Assembly (NCBI GenBank): GCA_022561975.1
Contig: JADFQD010000025.1
Coordinates: 1 to 32,703 of the forward strand
Origin: Acidobacteriota bacterium
GTDB taxonomy: Bacteria > Acidobacteriota > Thermoanaerobaculia > Multivoradales > JAHEKO01
DNA length: 32,703 nt
Direction: 5' to 3'
Shown: piece after piece, positions 15,280 through 25,768 of the stretch
Position numbering within the stretch: the first letter of the stretch is position 1
How the letters are laid out: each line of letters begins with the position of its first letter
Notes under the pieces: generated by a model
Databases searched by the model: none
Told to the model about the DNA's origin: nothing
What the model saw: the letters and a program-made list of their open reading frames with translations, nothing else
Made by a program: the position numbers and the translations under genes

Positions 15280-15933
15280 ATGGAAGACAAGCATGGTTGG
15301 CAGATTGTGGAGCAGTGCCTGGAGCAGGCCGACGGACCGGCCTGGACCGTTTTTCTTGAGCGATTCGAACCACCGTTGCGCTGGGGCATCCACCGAGCGC
15401 TGCGCGGGCTCGGCGTCGAAGGCGATCGCAGGGATCTCGCCGCTGATCTGTTGCAGGAGTGCTACTGCAAGATCCTGGCGCGTGAGCGCCGGGTCTTGAG
15501 AATGTGTCGCGAGCGAGACGATAAGGCTCTCAACGCCTTTTTCGCGCGCCTTGCCGAGAGGTGCACGCGCGACAGCCTACGGGCTCGCTGGACGAAGAAA
15601 CGCGGCAGCCGGGGCGGTGTCGTCGATGTGGGCGAAGACATCGAGAGCCTCGCGGTATCCAGGAACGAGCCTTCGCCCGAGGACCGTGCGCTGATGAAAG
15701 AGGCGCGTTCGAGGCTTTTGGCGACGTGCCGGAGCGCGGCCGGGGCGCGCCAGCGAGAACGCAACTACAAGGTGCTCGTCATGGCGTTCCTGGAGGGGTT
15801 GTCGAGCCGCGAGATCGCGTCTCGATTCGCCGGTCGATTGAGCCTGACCTGTATCGACTCGGTGGTCTATCGAGCGCGCCGCCGGCTGCGTGAGCAGGGC
15901 GTTGTGCTCGGGGAGCGCCGAGCTGTGGCGTAG
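15280..15933 (+). CDS. ECF-like sigma-70-family RNA polymerase sigma factor
   Basis: A 217-residue sigma factor with only regions 2 and 4. Region 2 covers roughly residues 20-110, with the DLLQECYCKILA core helix and FFARLAERCTRDSLRARW as the -10 recognition part. A linker rich in charged residues follows. Region 4 (about 160-205) holds the helix-turn-helix GLSSREIASRFAG and VVYRARRRLREQG. No anti-sigma gene is adjacent. AAGGAG precedes the ATG, but within a perfect hairpin, so translation is probably regulated. The stop TAG is the first triplet of a REP-like repeat. The target promoters are unknown. Confidence 0.88.
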   Translation: MEDKHGWQIVEQCLEQADGPAWTVFLERFEPPLRWGIHRALRGLGVEGDRRDLAADLLQECYCKILARERRVLRMCRERDDKALNAFFARLAERCTRDSLRARWTKKRGSRGGVVDVGEDIESLAVSRNEPSPEDRALMKEARSRLLATCRSAAGARQRERNYKVLVMAFLEGLSSREIASRFAGRLSLTCIDSVVYRARRRLREQGVVLGERRAVA

Positions 15934-15957
15934 CAGCCCGTGGTAGAAGTCGAGATG
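15931..15957 (+). repeat. third full copy of the TAG-initiated REP-like repeat
   Basis: This 27-base segment matches the reverse complement of 5291-5317 at 26 of 27 positions and begins with the TAG stop codon of the sigma-factor gene. No inverted partner follows, so here it is a single arm rather than a hairpin. Confidence 0.85.
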
Positions 15958-16017
15958 GCCCGAATCGAAGGTTATTCGAACGGTTCTCAGACGCTTGGCG
16001 TCGGCTAGACTTCGATC

Positions 16018-16947
16018 ATGACTCGCATTTTCACCGGTATCGACTGTCTCGCCCATGACGCCGGGTACGGGTTCCCTGAGTCCCCTGCGCGTTTGGAACG
16101 CATTCTGGGAGGGTTTGACTCGTCCTGGGACGTTGCCGAGGTATCCGAGCATCCCCAGCTGATGGAAGTACTCGAAACGGTTCACGAACCGCGATATCTG
16201 GAGATTTTTCGCCGAGCCGTCGAGCGTGGCGACGGTCTGCTGGGTTCGAGCGACAATCCGCTCACCAAGGAGACCTGGAAGGCGGCGACCTCGGCGGCAT
16301 CGGCCGCGCTGTCGGCGGCGGACTGGGCTGCCGAAGGCAACGGCCAGGCCTTCACCGCCGTCCGACCACCCGGGCATCACGCTGAGTCCAAGCTCGCCAT
16401 GGGATTTTGCTATCTGAACAATACCGCGGCGGCCGTGGAGCACCTCATCCGAAGCCACGGTTTCGAGCGCATCGCGGTCTACGATTTCGACGTCCATCAC
16501 GGTAACGGCACGCAGGAGATCTTCTACAAGCGCGCCGACGTGCTGTTTACGAGTACTCATCAATGGCCGTTCTACCCCGGCACCGGGTCGGCGACGGAGA
16601 CCGGCCGAGGGCCGGGCGAGGGCAAGACCCTCAACGTGCCGCTCCCCGCGGGCACCGGCGACCGGGACTTCCTCTCCGCGATTCGGGATTCGATCGTCCC
16701 CGCCCTGGCACGTCATGAGCCCGACGTGCTCGTCGTTTCGGCCGGCTTTGACGCTTGGCGAGATGATCCGATGGGAGGGATGCGGCTGAGCGAGACCGCG
16801 TTCGCCGAAATCGGCGTCTTGCTCCGAGAACTGGCGGATCGAGTTTGCTCAGGCCGCCTCTTGAGTGTTCTCGAGGGCGGCTACGACCTCGACGCCCTGT
16901 CGCGTCTGGTCCGGTCGTATCTGCGCGGAAGCGAGCAAACCGCCTAG
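16018..16947 (+). CDS. histone deacetylase family zinc hydrolase (AcuC/HDAC-like)
   Basis: A 309-residue zinc-dependent deacetylase of the arginase/deacetylase superfamily. Bacterial members remove acetyl groups from protein lysines, acetylpolyamines or small molecules. The active site is intact: RPPGHHA (His120-His121), GFCYLNN, the zinc ligands Asp158 and His160 in YDFDVHHGNGTQ, the third ligand Asp245 in SAGFDAW, and the catalytic-tyrosine loop EGGYD. It lacks a signal peptide and is therefore cytoplasmic. It is convergent with the processing-protease gene 13 bases downstream. The short class II-type layout leaves the substrate open. Confidence 0.93.
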   Translation: MTRIFTGIDCLAHDAGYGFPESPARLERILGGFDSSWDVAEVSEHPQLMEVLETVHEPRYLEIFRRAVERGDGLLGSSDNPLTKETWKAATSAASAALSAADWAAEGNGQAFTAVRPPGHHAESKLAMGFCYLNNTAAAVEHLIRSHGFERIAVYDFDVHHGNGTQEIFYKRADVLFTSTHQWPFYPGTGSATETGRGPGEGKTLNVPLPAGTGDRDFLSAIRDSIVPALARHEPDVLVVSAGFDAWRDDPMGGMRLSETAFAEIGVLLRELADRVCSGRLLSVLEGGYDLDALSRLVRSYLRGSEQTA

Positions 16948-16960
16948 ACGATGATTCTGG

Positions 16961-18586
16961 TCATCCGACGGCGGCTGCCGAAGCGACTTCGGGTTCGCCG
17001 AGCTTTTCGAGATTTCGCCGCCGGGCGAGGAGATCGGATGCTTCACCGAGGAGTTCGAGAGCGCGGACGATCTGCGGATCGCCGGGAGCCAGAGCTTCGA
17101 AGCGCGCCTCGATTCCAAAGGCGGAGTTGAAGATCTCGGCGTGCAGATAGCGCTTCATCATCTCACGGGCTTCGAGGTCGCCGAGCATGTCGCCGACCTC
17201 TTGTTCGGTGATGAGTTTCTGGTCCAGCAGCCAGGTCGAAAACTCGCTGAGCAGTTCCGGCTGCGGTACCCAATCGCGATCTTCGACCGTATGGGTGAGC
17301 ATGTACTGGACCGCAAAATCGAAGAAGCTGTTCTGGCTGAGCAGATATTGAATTTCTGGGCTCAGTGACAGAGGTTCGACAATCACGTCCGGCGTGATGC
17401 CGCCGCCGCCGTAGACCTCCCGCCCCAAGTCCGTACTGAAGGCTTGGCGGTTCTCGTTCTGAGCGACTTCGGTCGGAGTCAGGCCGCCGTTGTCTTCGTC
17501 GACGATCTGATAGTCGAAATAGCTCGTGTAGTCACGCTGGATCAGCCGCCCCGAGGGCGTGTAGTACTTGGCGGTGGTGAGCGCGAGTCCCGCGTTGTAC
17601 GGCAGCGAATAGACGGTCTGGACCAGACCCTTGCCCCAGGTCGGAGTGCCGACGACGAGCCCCATGTCGTGATCCTGGATCGCGCCGGAAACAATCTCGG
17701 CGGCGGAGGCGGTTCCCCTGCCCACCAGGACCACGAGCGGAATGTCGAGGGCGGGTGACTGGCCGGTTGCGAAAAATTTCTGGTGAGAGTTTCGAGTCCG
17801 ACCGCGGGTCGATACGATTTCGGCTCCCTCGTCGAGAAATTGGTCAGACACCGAGATCGCCTGGTCGAGTAGGCCGCCGCCGTTGCCTCGCAGGTCCAGA
17901 ATCAATCGTTGCATGCCGGCTTCGCGCAGCCGTTCGAGAGCTTCGGCGACTTCTCTTCCGGTGCCCCGGTTGAAGTCGAAGATCGCGATGTAAGCGGTCT
18001 CCGGAGCGATCATGTAGGCATAGCGCACCGTGTTTTGCGGGATTTCGTCGCGGGTGATGGTCACTTCCAAGGGCTGGTCGAGACCGGCGCGCACGATTTG
18101 AATGGTCACCTTGGTGCCTTTGGGCCCCTTGAGCAAGCGGACCGCGACGCCCAGGCTCATGGTCTGCGTCGATTCGCCTTCGATGGCCGCGATCACGTCG
18201 CCGGCAAGGAGCCCCATGCGCGAGGCCGGCGTGCCCTCGATCGGCGTGATCACGGTGAGCTGGCCATTGCGCATTCCGACCAGGATGCCGAGTCCGTAGA
18301 AGGTCTCCTTCTGTCGCTCGCGCATGGACGAATAGGCCTCGGTCGACAGGAAATTGGTGTGTGGATCGAGAGTTCTGAGCATTCCCGAAATAGAGGATTC
18401 GACCAGTTGCTTGTAGCTGACCTCGTCGCCATAGCTGTCGTGGGCAACTTGGAGTAGCTCGGTATAGGTGCGCAAGACCCGGCGCGCGTCGTCGGAGAGC
18501 GCCAGGACACGATCTCCAAAGGCCCCCCCGGCCAGGATCGCGACCACCAGCACGGCAACGGATAGTTTCTTCCAGCCCGATTTCAT
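16961..18586 (-). CDS. C-terminal processing peptidase, S41 family (CtpA/Prc-like)
   Basis: A 541-residue periplasmic serine protease with a Ser-Lys dyad that trims or degrades exported proteins. The N-terminal membrane anchor or signal is MKSGWKKLSVAVLVVAILAG. A PDZ domain lies at about 95-175 (GLGILVGMRNGQL...GLLAGDVIAAIEG). The S41 core has LILDLRGNGGGLLDQA, the nucleophile Ser294 in GRGTASAAEI, and Lys319 in TWGKGLVQT. The tail after 400 carries an acidic, helix-rich extension. The frame is open further upstream, but the ATG at 18586 gives the signal sequence. tatA diverges 84 bases away. The target proteins are unknown. Confidence 0.94.
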   Translation of the reverse strand: MKSGWKKLSVAVLVVAILAGGAFGDRVLALSDDARRVLRTYTELLQVAHDSYGDEVSYKQLVESSISGMLRTLDPHTNFLSTEAYSSMRERQKETFYGLGILVGMRNGQLTVITPIEGTPASRMGLLAGDVIAAIEGESTQTMSLGVAVRLLKGPKGTKVTIQIVRAGLDQPLEVTITRDEIPQNTVRYAYMIAPETAYIAIFDFNRGTGREVAEALERLREAGMQRLILDLRGNGGGLLDQAISVSDQFLDEGAEIVSTRGRTRNSHQKFFATGQSPALDIPLVVLVGRGTASAAEIVSGAIQDHDMGLVVGTPTWGKGLVQTVYSLPYNAGLALTTAKYYTPSGRLIQRDYTSYFDYQIVDEDNGGLTPTEVAQNENRQAFSTDLGREVYGGGGITPDVIVEPLSLSPEIQYLLSQNSFFDFAVQYMLTHTVEDRDWVPQPELLSEFSTWLLDQKLITEQEVGDMLGDLEAREMMKRYLHAEIFNSAFGIEARFEALAPGDPQIVRALELLGEASDLLARRRNLEKLGEPEVASAAAVG

Positions 18587-18670
18587 GGGGGTGACTGTAT
18601 CAAAGGCGCTACAAGCACTTGACTTTCGAGCAGCCGCGCCCGAGTATTTGTCACGGTTCTTGGAGACGCA

Positions 18671-19051
18671 ATGTTTGGCTCTCTTGGTTTTCCAGAAATT
18701 CTCTTCATCCTCGCGCTGGCACTCATCGTGTTCGGGCCCCGTAGGCTGCCCGAGGTCGGGCGGACCATCGGGCGGGCGTTGGGTGAGTTTCGGCGCGCTA
18801 CAGGGGACTTGAAGCGGACGTTCGATCGGGAGACCAGCTCTTTCGAACAGGACGCCGAACTGGACTCGCCGGTCACCACCGCGCGTCCCCAAGCTCGGGC
18901 GCCCGTGCCTGAGCCGGCCTCGGACTCGAACGGCATCGCCGGCTCTGAATCCGACCCCGCGTCGAACCTCGAGTCCGGTTCCGAAGCAGAGATCCAATCC
19001 GAGCCCGAAGGTGAGAGCAAGGACGCCCCTGAGGACCGCGGGGAGTCATGA
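18671..19051 (+). CDS. tatA: twin-arginine translocase subunit TatA/TatB
   Basis: A 126-residue protein with one N-terminal membrane helix (MFGSLGFPEILFILALALIV), the FGPRRLPEVGR hinge and an amphipathic helix (TIGRALGEFRRATGDLKRTF). The remainder, about residues 60-126, is a long acidic Ser/Glu/Pro-rich tail. It forms the Tat pore with TatC. Hinge and length fit either TatB or a bifunctional TatA; only one such gene is seen here. GGAG precedes the ATG. The stop overlaps tatC by four bases (ATGA), so the two are coupled. Confidence 0.92.
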   Translation: MFGSLGFPEILFILALALIVFGPRRLPEVGRTIGRALGEFRRATGDLKRTFDRETSSFEQDAELDSPVTTARPQARAPVPEPASDSNGIAGSESDPASNLESGSEAEIQSEPEGESKDAPEDRGES

Positions 19052-19794
19052 ATGAGCCAGTATCCGTGGAGGGGTCCGAGCTTTCTCGGATGACCCTGGT
19101 CGAGCATCTCGAAGAGCTTCGCAAGTGCGTGATCAAGTCGCTGCTCGCGGTGGCGGCGACCTTCGCAGTGTGCTGGTTTTTCGTCGAGCCGCTGGCCGAA
19201 TTCCTGGCCCAGCCGATCTACGCAGTGGTGCCCGGTAAGAAGCTGGCCTTTCTCGGTATCACCGATCCGTTCATCATGTACGTGAAGATCGCGGCCTTGG
19301 CGGCGCTCTTTCTTGCCAGCCCGATCGTTCTCTACCAGGTCTGGCGCTTCGTGGCGCCCGGTCTGTACCGCCGCGAGCGGCTCTACGCAATCCCCTTCGT
19401 TGTTTTCGGCTCTCTCTTCTTTACCGGCGGTGGGGCGTTCGCCTACTACGTGGCCTTTCCGTTTGCCGTCGAGTTTCTGGTCAAGATGGGCGCCGCCTTC
19501 GATCCGGTGATCACGGTAGACCGCTACTTCCGGTTCTTGATGGTCGTGGTGCTCGGGTTGGGTCTGATGTTCGAACTGCCGCTGGTGATTTTCTTTCTGG
19601 CGCAGATCGGGGTGGTGACACCGGCTTTTCTGATGCGGAACTTTCGCTGGGCGGTGCTGCTGATCTTCGTTGCCGCCGCGCTGATCACGCCTACGCCGGA
19701 CGTGGTCAATCTGTGCTTGTTTGCGCTTCCGACAATCGCGTTGTACCTGCTCGGTGTCGGCGCAGCGGCCCTGGTCGGCCGCAAGAAATCATAA
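19048..19794 (+). CDS. tatC: twin-arginine translocase subunit TatC
   Basis: A 248-residue integral membrane protein with six hydrophobic segments that recognises twin-arginine signal peptides and exports folded proteins. Conserved parts include MTLVEHLEELRKCVIKSLLA at the start of the cytoplasmic N-terminal region, SPIVLYQVWRFVAPGLYRRER in the first loops, and FALPTIALYLLG in the last helix. Length is normal. It is translated together with tatA. It is convergent with the lpxL-like gene, leaving a 22-base gap in which no terminator hairpin is evident. Confidence 0.95.
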   Translation: MNEPVSVEGSELSRMTLVEHLEELRKCVIKSLLAVAATFAVCWFFVEPLAEFLAQPIYAVVPGKKLAFLGITDPFIMYVKIAALAALFLASPIVLYQVWRFVAPGLYRRERLYAIPFVVFGSLFFTGGGAFAYYVAFPFAVEFLVKMGAAFDPVITVDRYFRFLMVVVLGLGLMFELPLVIFFLAQIGVVTPAFLMRNFRWAVLLIFVAAALITPTPDVVNLCLFALPTIALYLLGVGAAALVGRKKS

Positions 19795-19816
19795 GGCTGT
19801 CTCGACCGCTACATCT

Positions 19817-20761
19817 TTAGCCGCTCTGGCTGCCTTCCAGATCCCGCGCCAGGTACTCGGTATCGTCCGGCAGCTGCCGGCGCCAGCGGCGGTGTACCCA
19901 GACCCACTGCTCCGGCCGCTTGCGAACCTGACCTTCGATGACTCGCGTGATGGCTGCCGTCAACTCTTTGGCGCTGTCGAAGGGCGGCAGCGGCGGGCTG
20001 AATTCGATTCGGTGCGAGCCGTCTTCGAGCCTCTCGCAAAAGGCTGGCACGACCGGCATCGACCAGCGCAACGCCAGCTGTGCCGGGCCCACCGGGGTGT
20101 GCGCGAGGCGTCCGAAGAATGGCACGTAGACGCTTTGGGCGCGGATGTCCTGATCGATGAGTGCAATCAGGTATCCGCCGCGTTTGCGTAGTGCGAGCAG
20201 TTGGCCTGCGGCGCCGGACTCCCCTCGCGCGATGGCTTGGGTGCCCAGGCGTTCCCGGAAGCGCTTGCTCGCGTTCTCCATCCACTCTTCTCCCATCGAA
20301 CGAACCAGCGCGGTGAGCACTTTCCGCTTGCTTCGAAAGACCGGGCCCATAAGCTCCCAATTGCCGCAATGAGCGGTGGCGATGAGCACTACCTTGGCTT
20401 GACTGCGGGCGGCTTCGACGTGCTCCCAGCCACGGATCTCGAAATGAGCCACGGCGGCTTCGGGCCCTCGATGCGCGAGATGAAGATACTCGGCGAAGTT
20501 GACACCGAGGTGGATCGCCGCGCGGCGGCCGAGGTCGGCTTTTTCTGCAGCCGAGAGTGCCGGGAAGGCGATCTCGAGATGAGCCAGCGTGCGCGTGCGA
20601 TCGCGTTTCTTGAGCTTCCAGAACCGGCGGCCAAGCCAGGCTCCGATCCTCTGAGCCGAATGCCACGAGACGGTACCGACGCAGAGCTTGAGAACGAACG
20701 TAAGCGGGCGCGCGATCAGGTTGCGGAGCCGGCGCCGGTAGATCTGTTTGGGATCCCGCAC
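19817..20761 (-). CDS. lpxL: lipid A biosynthesis acyltransferase (LpxL/HtrB family)
   Basis: A 314-residue inner-membrane-associated acyltransferase that adds a secondary fatty acyl chain to Kdo-lipid A. The catalytic HX4E motif is AHCGNWEL (His131, Glu136). Further family features are ALIDQD, VPFFG and a C-terminal QWVWVHRRW segment. The start is GTG at 20761. It is the last gene of the Kdo cluster, 18 bases after kdsC. This fits its function, since LpxL enzymes act after Kdo transfer. The place where lptC often follows kdsC is taken by this gene. Confidence 0.92.
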   Translation of the reverse strand: MRDPKQIYRRRLRNLIARPLTFVLKLCVGTVSWHSAQRIGAWLGRRFWKLKKRDRTRTLAHLEIAFPALSAAEKADLGRRAAIHLGVNFAEYLHLAHRGPEAAVAHFEIRGWEHVEAARSQAKVVLIATAHCGNWELMGPVFRSKRKVLTALVRSMGEEWMENASKRFRERLGTQAIARGESGAAGQLLALRKRGGYLIALIDQDIRAQSVYVPFFGRLAHTPVGPAQLALRWSMPVVPAFCERLEDGSHRIEFSPPLPPFDSAKELTAAITRVIEGQVRKRPEQWVWVHRRWRRQLPDDTEYLARDLEGSQSG

Positions 20762-20779
20762 GGCGCTAGCAGGTGGCTT

Positions 20780-21358
20780 TCATCTACTCTCGAAGGAGAA
20801 CGGCTCCAGCATCCGCTCCCAGTCGCCACGGGCCCGCAAGATCGCCTCGATCAGCTCCCGGACCGCTCCCGCGCCCCCGCTACGGGTTAGAACGCTGTCC
20901 ACGACGGCACGGACTTCATCGACTGCATCGACCGGGGCAAAGGACAGGCCACAGCGGCCGAGCACCTGCAGATCGGGGAGATCGTCGCCGGCAAAGGCGA
21001 TTCTCTTGGGTTCGGTTGCGTGCTGTTCCAGAAACCTCTCGAAGTCGAACCCCTTGTCTTTGGAGCCGACGATCACGGCGTCCAAATCGAGTTCGGCCGC
21101 TCGTCGTTTGAGCGCTCGAGAACTGCGCCCGCTGAGGACACCGACCTTGATGCCCGCCCTTTGAGCCAGTTTGATCGCGAGTCCATCGCGCGCATCGAAC
21201 TTCAGCACTGAAGCGCCCCGGCGATCGTAGTAGAGGCCGCCATCGGTCAAGACGCCGTCGACGTCCAGGAGAATCCACACGATCTCGCGCGCCCGCCGGG
21301 CGAACTCTTTTTGCGAGAGTCCGGTTTTCGAATCGATCAAAACAACTGTATCCGCCAA
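20780..21358 (-). CDS. kdsC: 3-deoxy-D-manno-octulosonate 8-phosphate phosphatase KdsC
   Basis: A 192-residue HAD-superfamily phosphatase that converts Kdo 8-phosphate to Kdo. The nucleophile loop LLDVDGVLTDGGLYYD has Asp32 and Asp34. FDARDGLAIKLAQRAGIKVGVLSGRSS and IAFAGDDLPDLQVL supply motifs II to IV. It is a C0-type HAD of normal length, likely tetrameric. It overlaps the 3' end of kdsD by 22 bases. Confidence 0.94.
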   Translation of the reverse strand: MADTVVLIDSKTGLSQKEFARRAREIVWILLDVDGVLTDGGLYYDRRGASVLKFDARDGLAIKLAQRAGIKVGVLSGRSSRALKRRAAELDLDAVIVGSKDKGFDFERFLEQHATEPKRIAFAGDDLPDLQVLGRCGLSFAPVDAVDEVRAVVDSVLTRSGGAGAVRELIEAILRARGDWERMLEPFSFESR

Positions 21359-22311
21359 AGGTCGTGGAGATGAACGATGCCCTCGAGTTTGTCGCCTTCA
21401 CAGACAAACAGAGCGGTGATGCGGTTGTCTTCCATGGTCTTGAGCGCCGCTGCCGCCAACTCGTCGGCCGCGATGGTCAGCGGACTCGCCCCCATGCAAT
21501 CGCCGGCGGTGACGTCGAGCATGTCGCCGTCGCTGGCGAGGCGGCGGCGCAGGTCGCCGTCGGTGATACAGCCTAGAAGTTCTCGGTTCGGCCCGGTCAC
21601 CGCAGTAATGCCCATTCCCTTTGCGGAAATTTCCCGCACCGCGTCCTTGAGAGCTACTTCTTGATCGACGCGAGGAACCTCGGCGCCGGTGTGCATCAGC
21701 TCGCGCAGTTTGACCAGCCCCTTGCCCAGACTGCCGCCGGGGTGAAGCCGTGCGAAATCGTCACGGGTGAAACCCTTGGCCTGGAGCAGCGCCATCGCGA
21801 GCGCGTCGCCCATCGCGAGAGTCGCGGTCGATGAGGCCGTGGGCGCCAGATTGAGCGGACAGGCTTCCTGGTCGATCTCAACGGGCAGATGAACCGTGGC
21901 GTTGCGGGCCAGCGGGCTGTCGGCGTTGCCGGTCATGACGATGAAACCGACTCCCAGGCGCCGCACCAGCTCGGCGAGCCGCTGCAGCTCCTGGGTGGTG
22001 CCCGAATAGGACGCCGCGAGTACCAGGTCGCTGTCGGTAATCATGCCCAGATCGCCGTGAATCGCGTCGGCCGGGTGCAGAAACAGCGCGGGCGTTCCGG
22101 TCGAAGACAGGGTCGCGGCGATTTTTTGCATCACCAGGCCGCTCTTGCCTATGCCGGTGCAGACGACCCGGCCCTTGCACGCGACCAGCAGGGCAATCGC
22201 GCTATCGAAACGCTCGTCGAGCTGGTCGAGCAGGTCGTGCACCGCCGCGGCTTCGATCTCGAGTACCTCCCGGGCGACCTCTCGCGGGCTCTTGGATTCG
22301 AACTTGCTCAT
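21337..22311 (-). CDS. kdsD: D-arabinose 5-phosphate isomerase KdsD (KpsF/GutQ family)
   Basis: A 324-residue isomerase that makes arabinose 5-phosphate from ribulose 5-phosphate, the first committed step to Kdo. The SIS domain includes VVCTGIGKSGLVMQKIAATLSS in part, HPADAIHGDLGMI and SYSGTTQEL. Two CBS domains form the C-terminal third (MHTGAEVPRVD and MGASPLTIA starts). Length is typical of KdsD. Its ATG overlaps the kdsA stop by four bases, and its end overlaps kdsC. Confidence 0.95.
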   Translation of the reverse strand: MSKFESKSPREVAREVLEIEAAAVHDLLDQLDERFDSAIALLVACKGRVVCTGIGKSGLVMQKIAATLSSTGTPALFLHPADAIHGDLGMITDSDLVLAASYSGTTQELQRLAELVRRLGVGFIVMTGNADSPLARNATVHLPVEIDQEACPLNLAPTASSTATLAMGDALAMALLQAKGFTRDDFARLHPGGSLGKGLVKLRELMHTGAEVPRVDQEVALKDAVREISAKGMGITAVTGPNRELLGCITDGDLRRRLASDGDMLDVTAGDCMGASPLTIAADELAAAALKTMEDNRITALFVCEGDKLEGIVHLHDLWRIQLF

Positions 22312-23144
22312 CCCGACGAGATCTCGAGCGTGGTCTTTCGCAGCGCTATCAGTTGCGTGAGCAATCGTCGGGCGCGATCCGGGCCGAGCTGGGTGGCGCG
22401 GTCCGAGCGCGCCTCATCCGGGTTCGGGTGTACTTCGAGATAGACGCCGTCGGCGCCGGCCGCTACCGCGGCGCGAGCCAAGGGCTCGGCGAACTCGCGC
22501 TGCCCTCCGGTCTCCTTGCCCTTGGCGCCGGGCAGCTGGAGGGAATGGGTGACATCGAAGAGAACCGCGATGTCGTGAGCGTGCAGGATCGCAAACGAAC
22601 GCATGTCGACCACCAAGTTGTGGTACCCGAAGGACGAACCGCGCTCGGTTACGGTCACCGACTCGCACCCCGCATCGCGCGCCTTTTCGACCGCGAGCAC
22701 CATGTCCTCCGGAGCCATGAACTGTCCCTTCTTGATGTTCACGGCGCGGCCGGTCTTGGCCGCGGCGACGATCAAGTCGGTCTGCCGGCACAGGAAGGCT
22801 GGTATCTGCAACACGTGGCAGACCTCGGCTGCCGGCGCGCACTGATCGGGCGCATGAACGTCCGTCAGAATGTGCAGCCCGGTGGTCTCTCGAACCTCCG
22901 CCAGGAGCCGGAGTCCTTCGACCAGACCGGGTCCCCGAAAACTGTCGATGGAACTTCGATTCGCCTTGTCGAAGGAGGCCTTGAAGATCAGCGGCAGATC
23001 GAGCACGCGAGAAAGTTCGGTGACCGCCTGCGCTGCGCTGGCAAGCTGCTCGGGGCTCTCGATCACGCAAGGTCCAGCGACGATGGCGAGGTCGGCTCCG
23101 CCCAGCGAGATGCCGGGCGCGAGTTCGAGCGGTTTAGAGAGCAT
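22308..23144 (-). CDS. kdsA: Kdo 8-phosphate synthase KdsA
   Basis: A 278-residue enzyme that joins phosphoenolpyruvate to arabinose 5-phosphate, giving Kdo 8-phosphate. AIVAGPCVIES at the N-terminus is diagnostic, as are FKASFDKANRSS, ILTDVHAPDQ, IPAFLCRQTDL, KKGQFMAPEDM and FDVTHSLQLPG. The TERG-SSFGYHNLVVDMR section is complete. Length is normal. It lies 12 bases after pyrG and is translationally coupled to kdsD. Confidence 0.96.
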   Translation of the reverse strand: MLSKPLELAPGISLGGADLAIVAGPCVIESPEQLASAAQAVTELSRVLDLPLIFKASFDKANRSSIDSFRGPGLVEGLRLLAEVRETTGLHILTDVHAPDQCAPAAEVCHVLQIPAFLCRQTDLIVAAAKTGRAVNIKKGQFMAPEDMVLAVEKARDAGCESVTVTERGSSFGYHNLVVDMRSFAILHAHDIAVLFDVTHSLQLPGAKGKETGGQREFAEPLARAAVAAGADGVYLEVHPNPDEARSDRATQLGPDRARRLLTQLIALRKTTLEISSG

Positions 23145-23156
23145 TTCTCGGCCGCC

Positions 23157-24818
<1,662 letters not shown>

Positions 24819-24833
24819 GCCGCGTGCTCCTTG

Positions 24834-25634
24834 CTATGAATCCGCTCGAGACGTCGGGGTTGCTCGCCGGCCGGCCAGCGGATCGCCATGCTCGGCCAGA
24901 TAGGCTTCGACTCGTCTCGAGTCCTTGATTGTATCGACTCCCGGCCAGGCTTTCGCCACCGAGAGGACGCGAATCGAAAACCCGCTTTCGAGCATGCGCA
25001 GCTGCTCGAGCGATTCCGCCAGCTCGAGCGGTGTCTGCGGCGTCGCGGCGATCTCGAGCAGCGCCTTTCTCTGGTAGCCGTAGACGCCAATGTGCCGCTG
25101 GCTCTGGTAACCCCGCTGGGGCCGCGTGAGTTGCCCTCCACGGGACGCATGGGCATACGGAATGCCGGCGCGACTGAAGTACAGCGCCCTACCGTTCGTG
25201 TCGCTGACCACCTTGACCACATCCGGATTGTCGAAATCTTCGGGCGTGGCCGGAGCGGCGAGCGTCGCGACGTCGTCGTCGGGGTTCTCCACAAGGTGTT
25301 TGGCGAGCCGGCTGAGCACCTCGGGAGCGATCAGGGGCTCATCGCCCTGAACGTTGAGGATCACCTTCGAATCCCAGTCGCGAGCGGCGTATGCGACGCG
25401 GTCCGAGCCGCTGGCGAGATCCCCGGGAGTCATCAAGACCCGGCCGCCGAAACCAAGAACAGCGTCTGCGATGCGGGAGTCATCGGTCAGCACGATCGTT
25501 TCCGAGATCCCTCGGGCGCGCTCGACCTGACGATAGACCCGCTCGATCAGTGTAACGCCGGCGATCTCGAGAAGCGGCTTCCCGGGAAGGCGCTTCGAGG
25601 CATAGCGCGCCGGAATGGCAGCGACGACCTGCAC
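24834..25634 (-). CDS. kdsB: CMP-Kdo synthetase KdsB
   Basis: A cytidylyltransferase of 266 residues from the chosen start that activates Kdo as CMP-Kdo for transfer to lipid A. The signature VVAAIPARYASKRLPGKPLLEI is at the N-terminus (given here as the family's AIPARY...LPGKPL motif). ETIVLTDDSRIADA, LASGSDRVAYAA, ILNVQGDEPLI and HIGVYGYQRKALL follow. The frame is open to an ATG at 25697, adding 21 non-conserved residues. Neither start has a strong ribosome site; the GTG at 25634 fits the family start best. It is the first gene of the Kdo cluster and diverges from the gene at 25769. Confidence 0.93.
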   Translation of the reverse strand: MQVVAAIPARYASKRLPGKPLLEIAGVTLIERVYRQVERARGISETIVLTDDSRIADAVLGFGGRVLMTPGDLASGSDRVAYAARDWDSKVILNVQGDEPLIAPEVLSRLAKHLVENPDDDVATLAAPATPEDFDNPDVVKVVSDTNGRALYFSRAGIPYAHASRGGQLTRPQRGYQSQRHIGVYGYQRKALLEIAATPQTPLELAESLEQLRMLESGFSIRVLSVAKAWPGVDTIKDSRRVEAYLAEHGDPLAGRRATPTSRADS

Positions 25635-25768
25635 TGTCGATTGGGTGGAGTTTGCTTCAGCGGGGTGCACAGCCCAATCTATCGGTCCCCATTGCATTCA
25701 GTCAACGAGCGCAGGCCCGAAGTGCAGAGGTTTCTAGGGCTGACCGTAGACGGGTGTTAGCCTGTCCG

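Noticed and set aside
15577-16716. 379-codon open frame on minus
   Set aside because: Antisense to the sigma factor and the deacetylase-family gene, whose active-site motifs are all in the plus frame.
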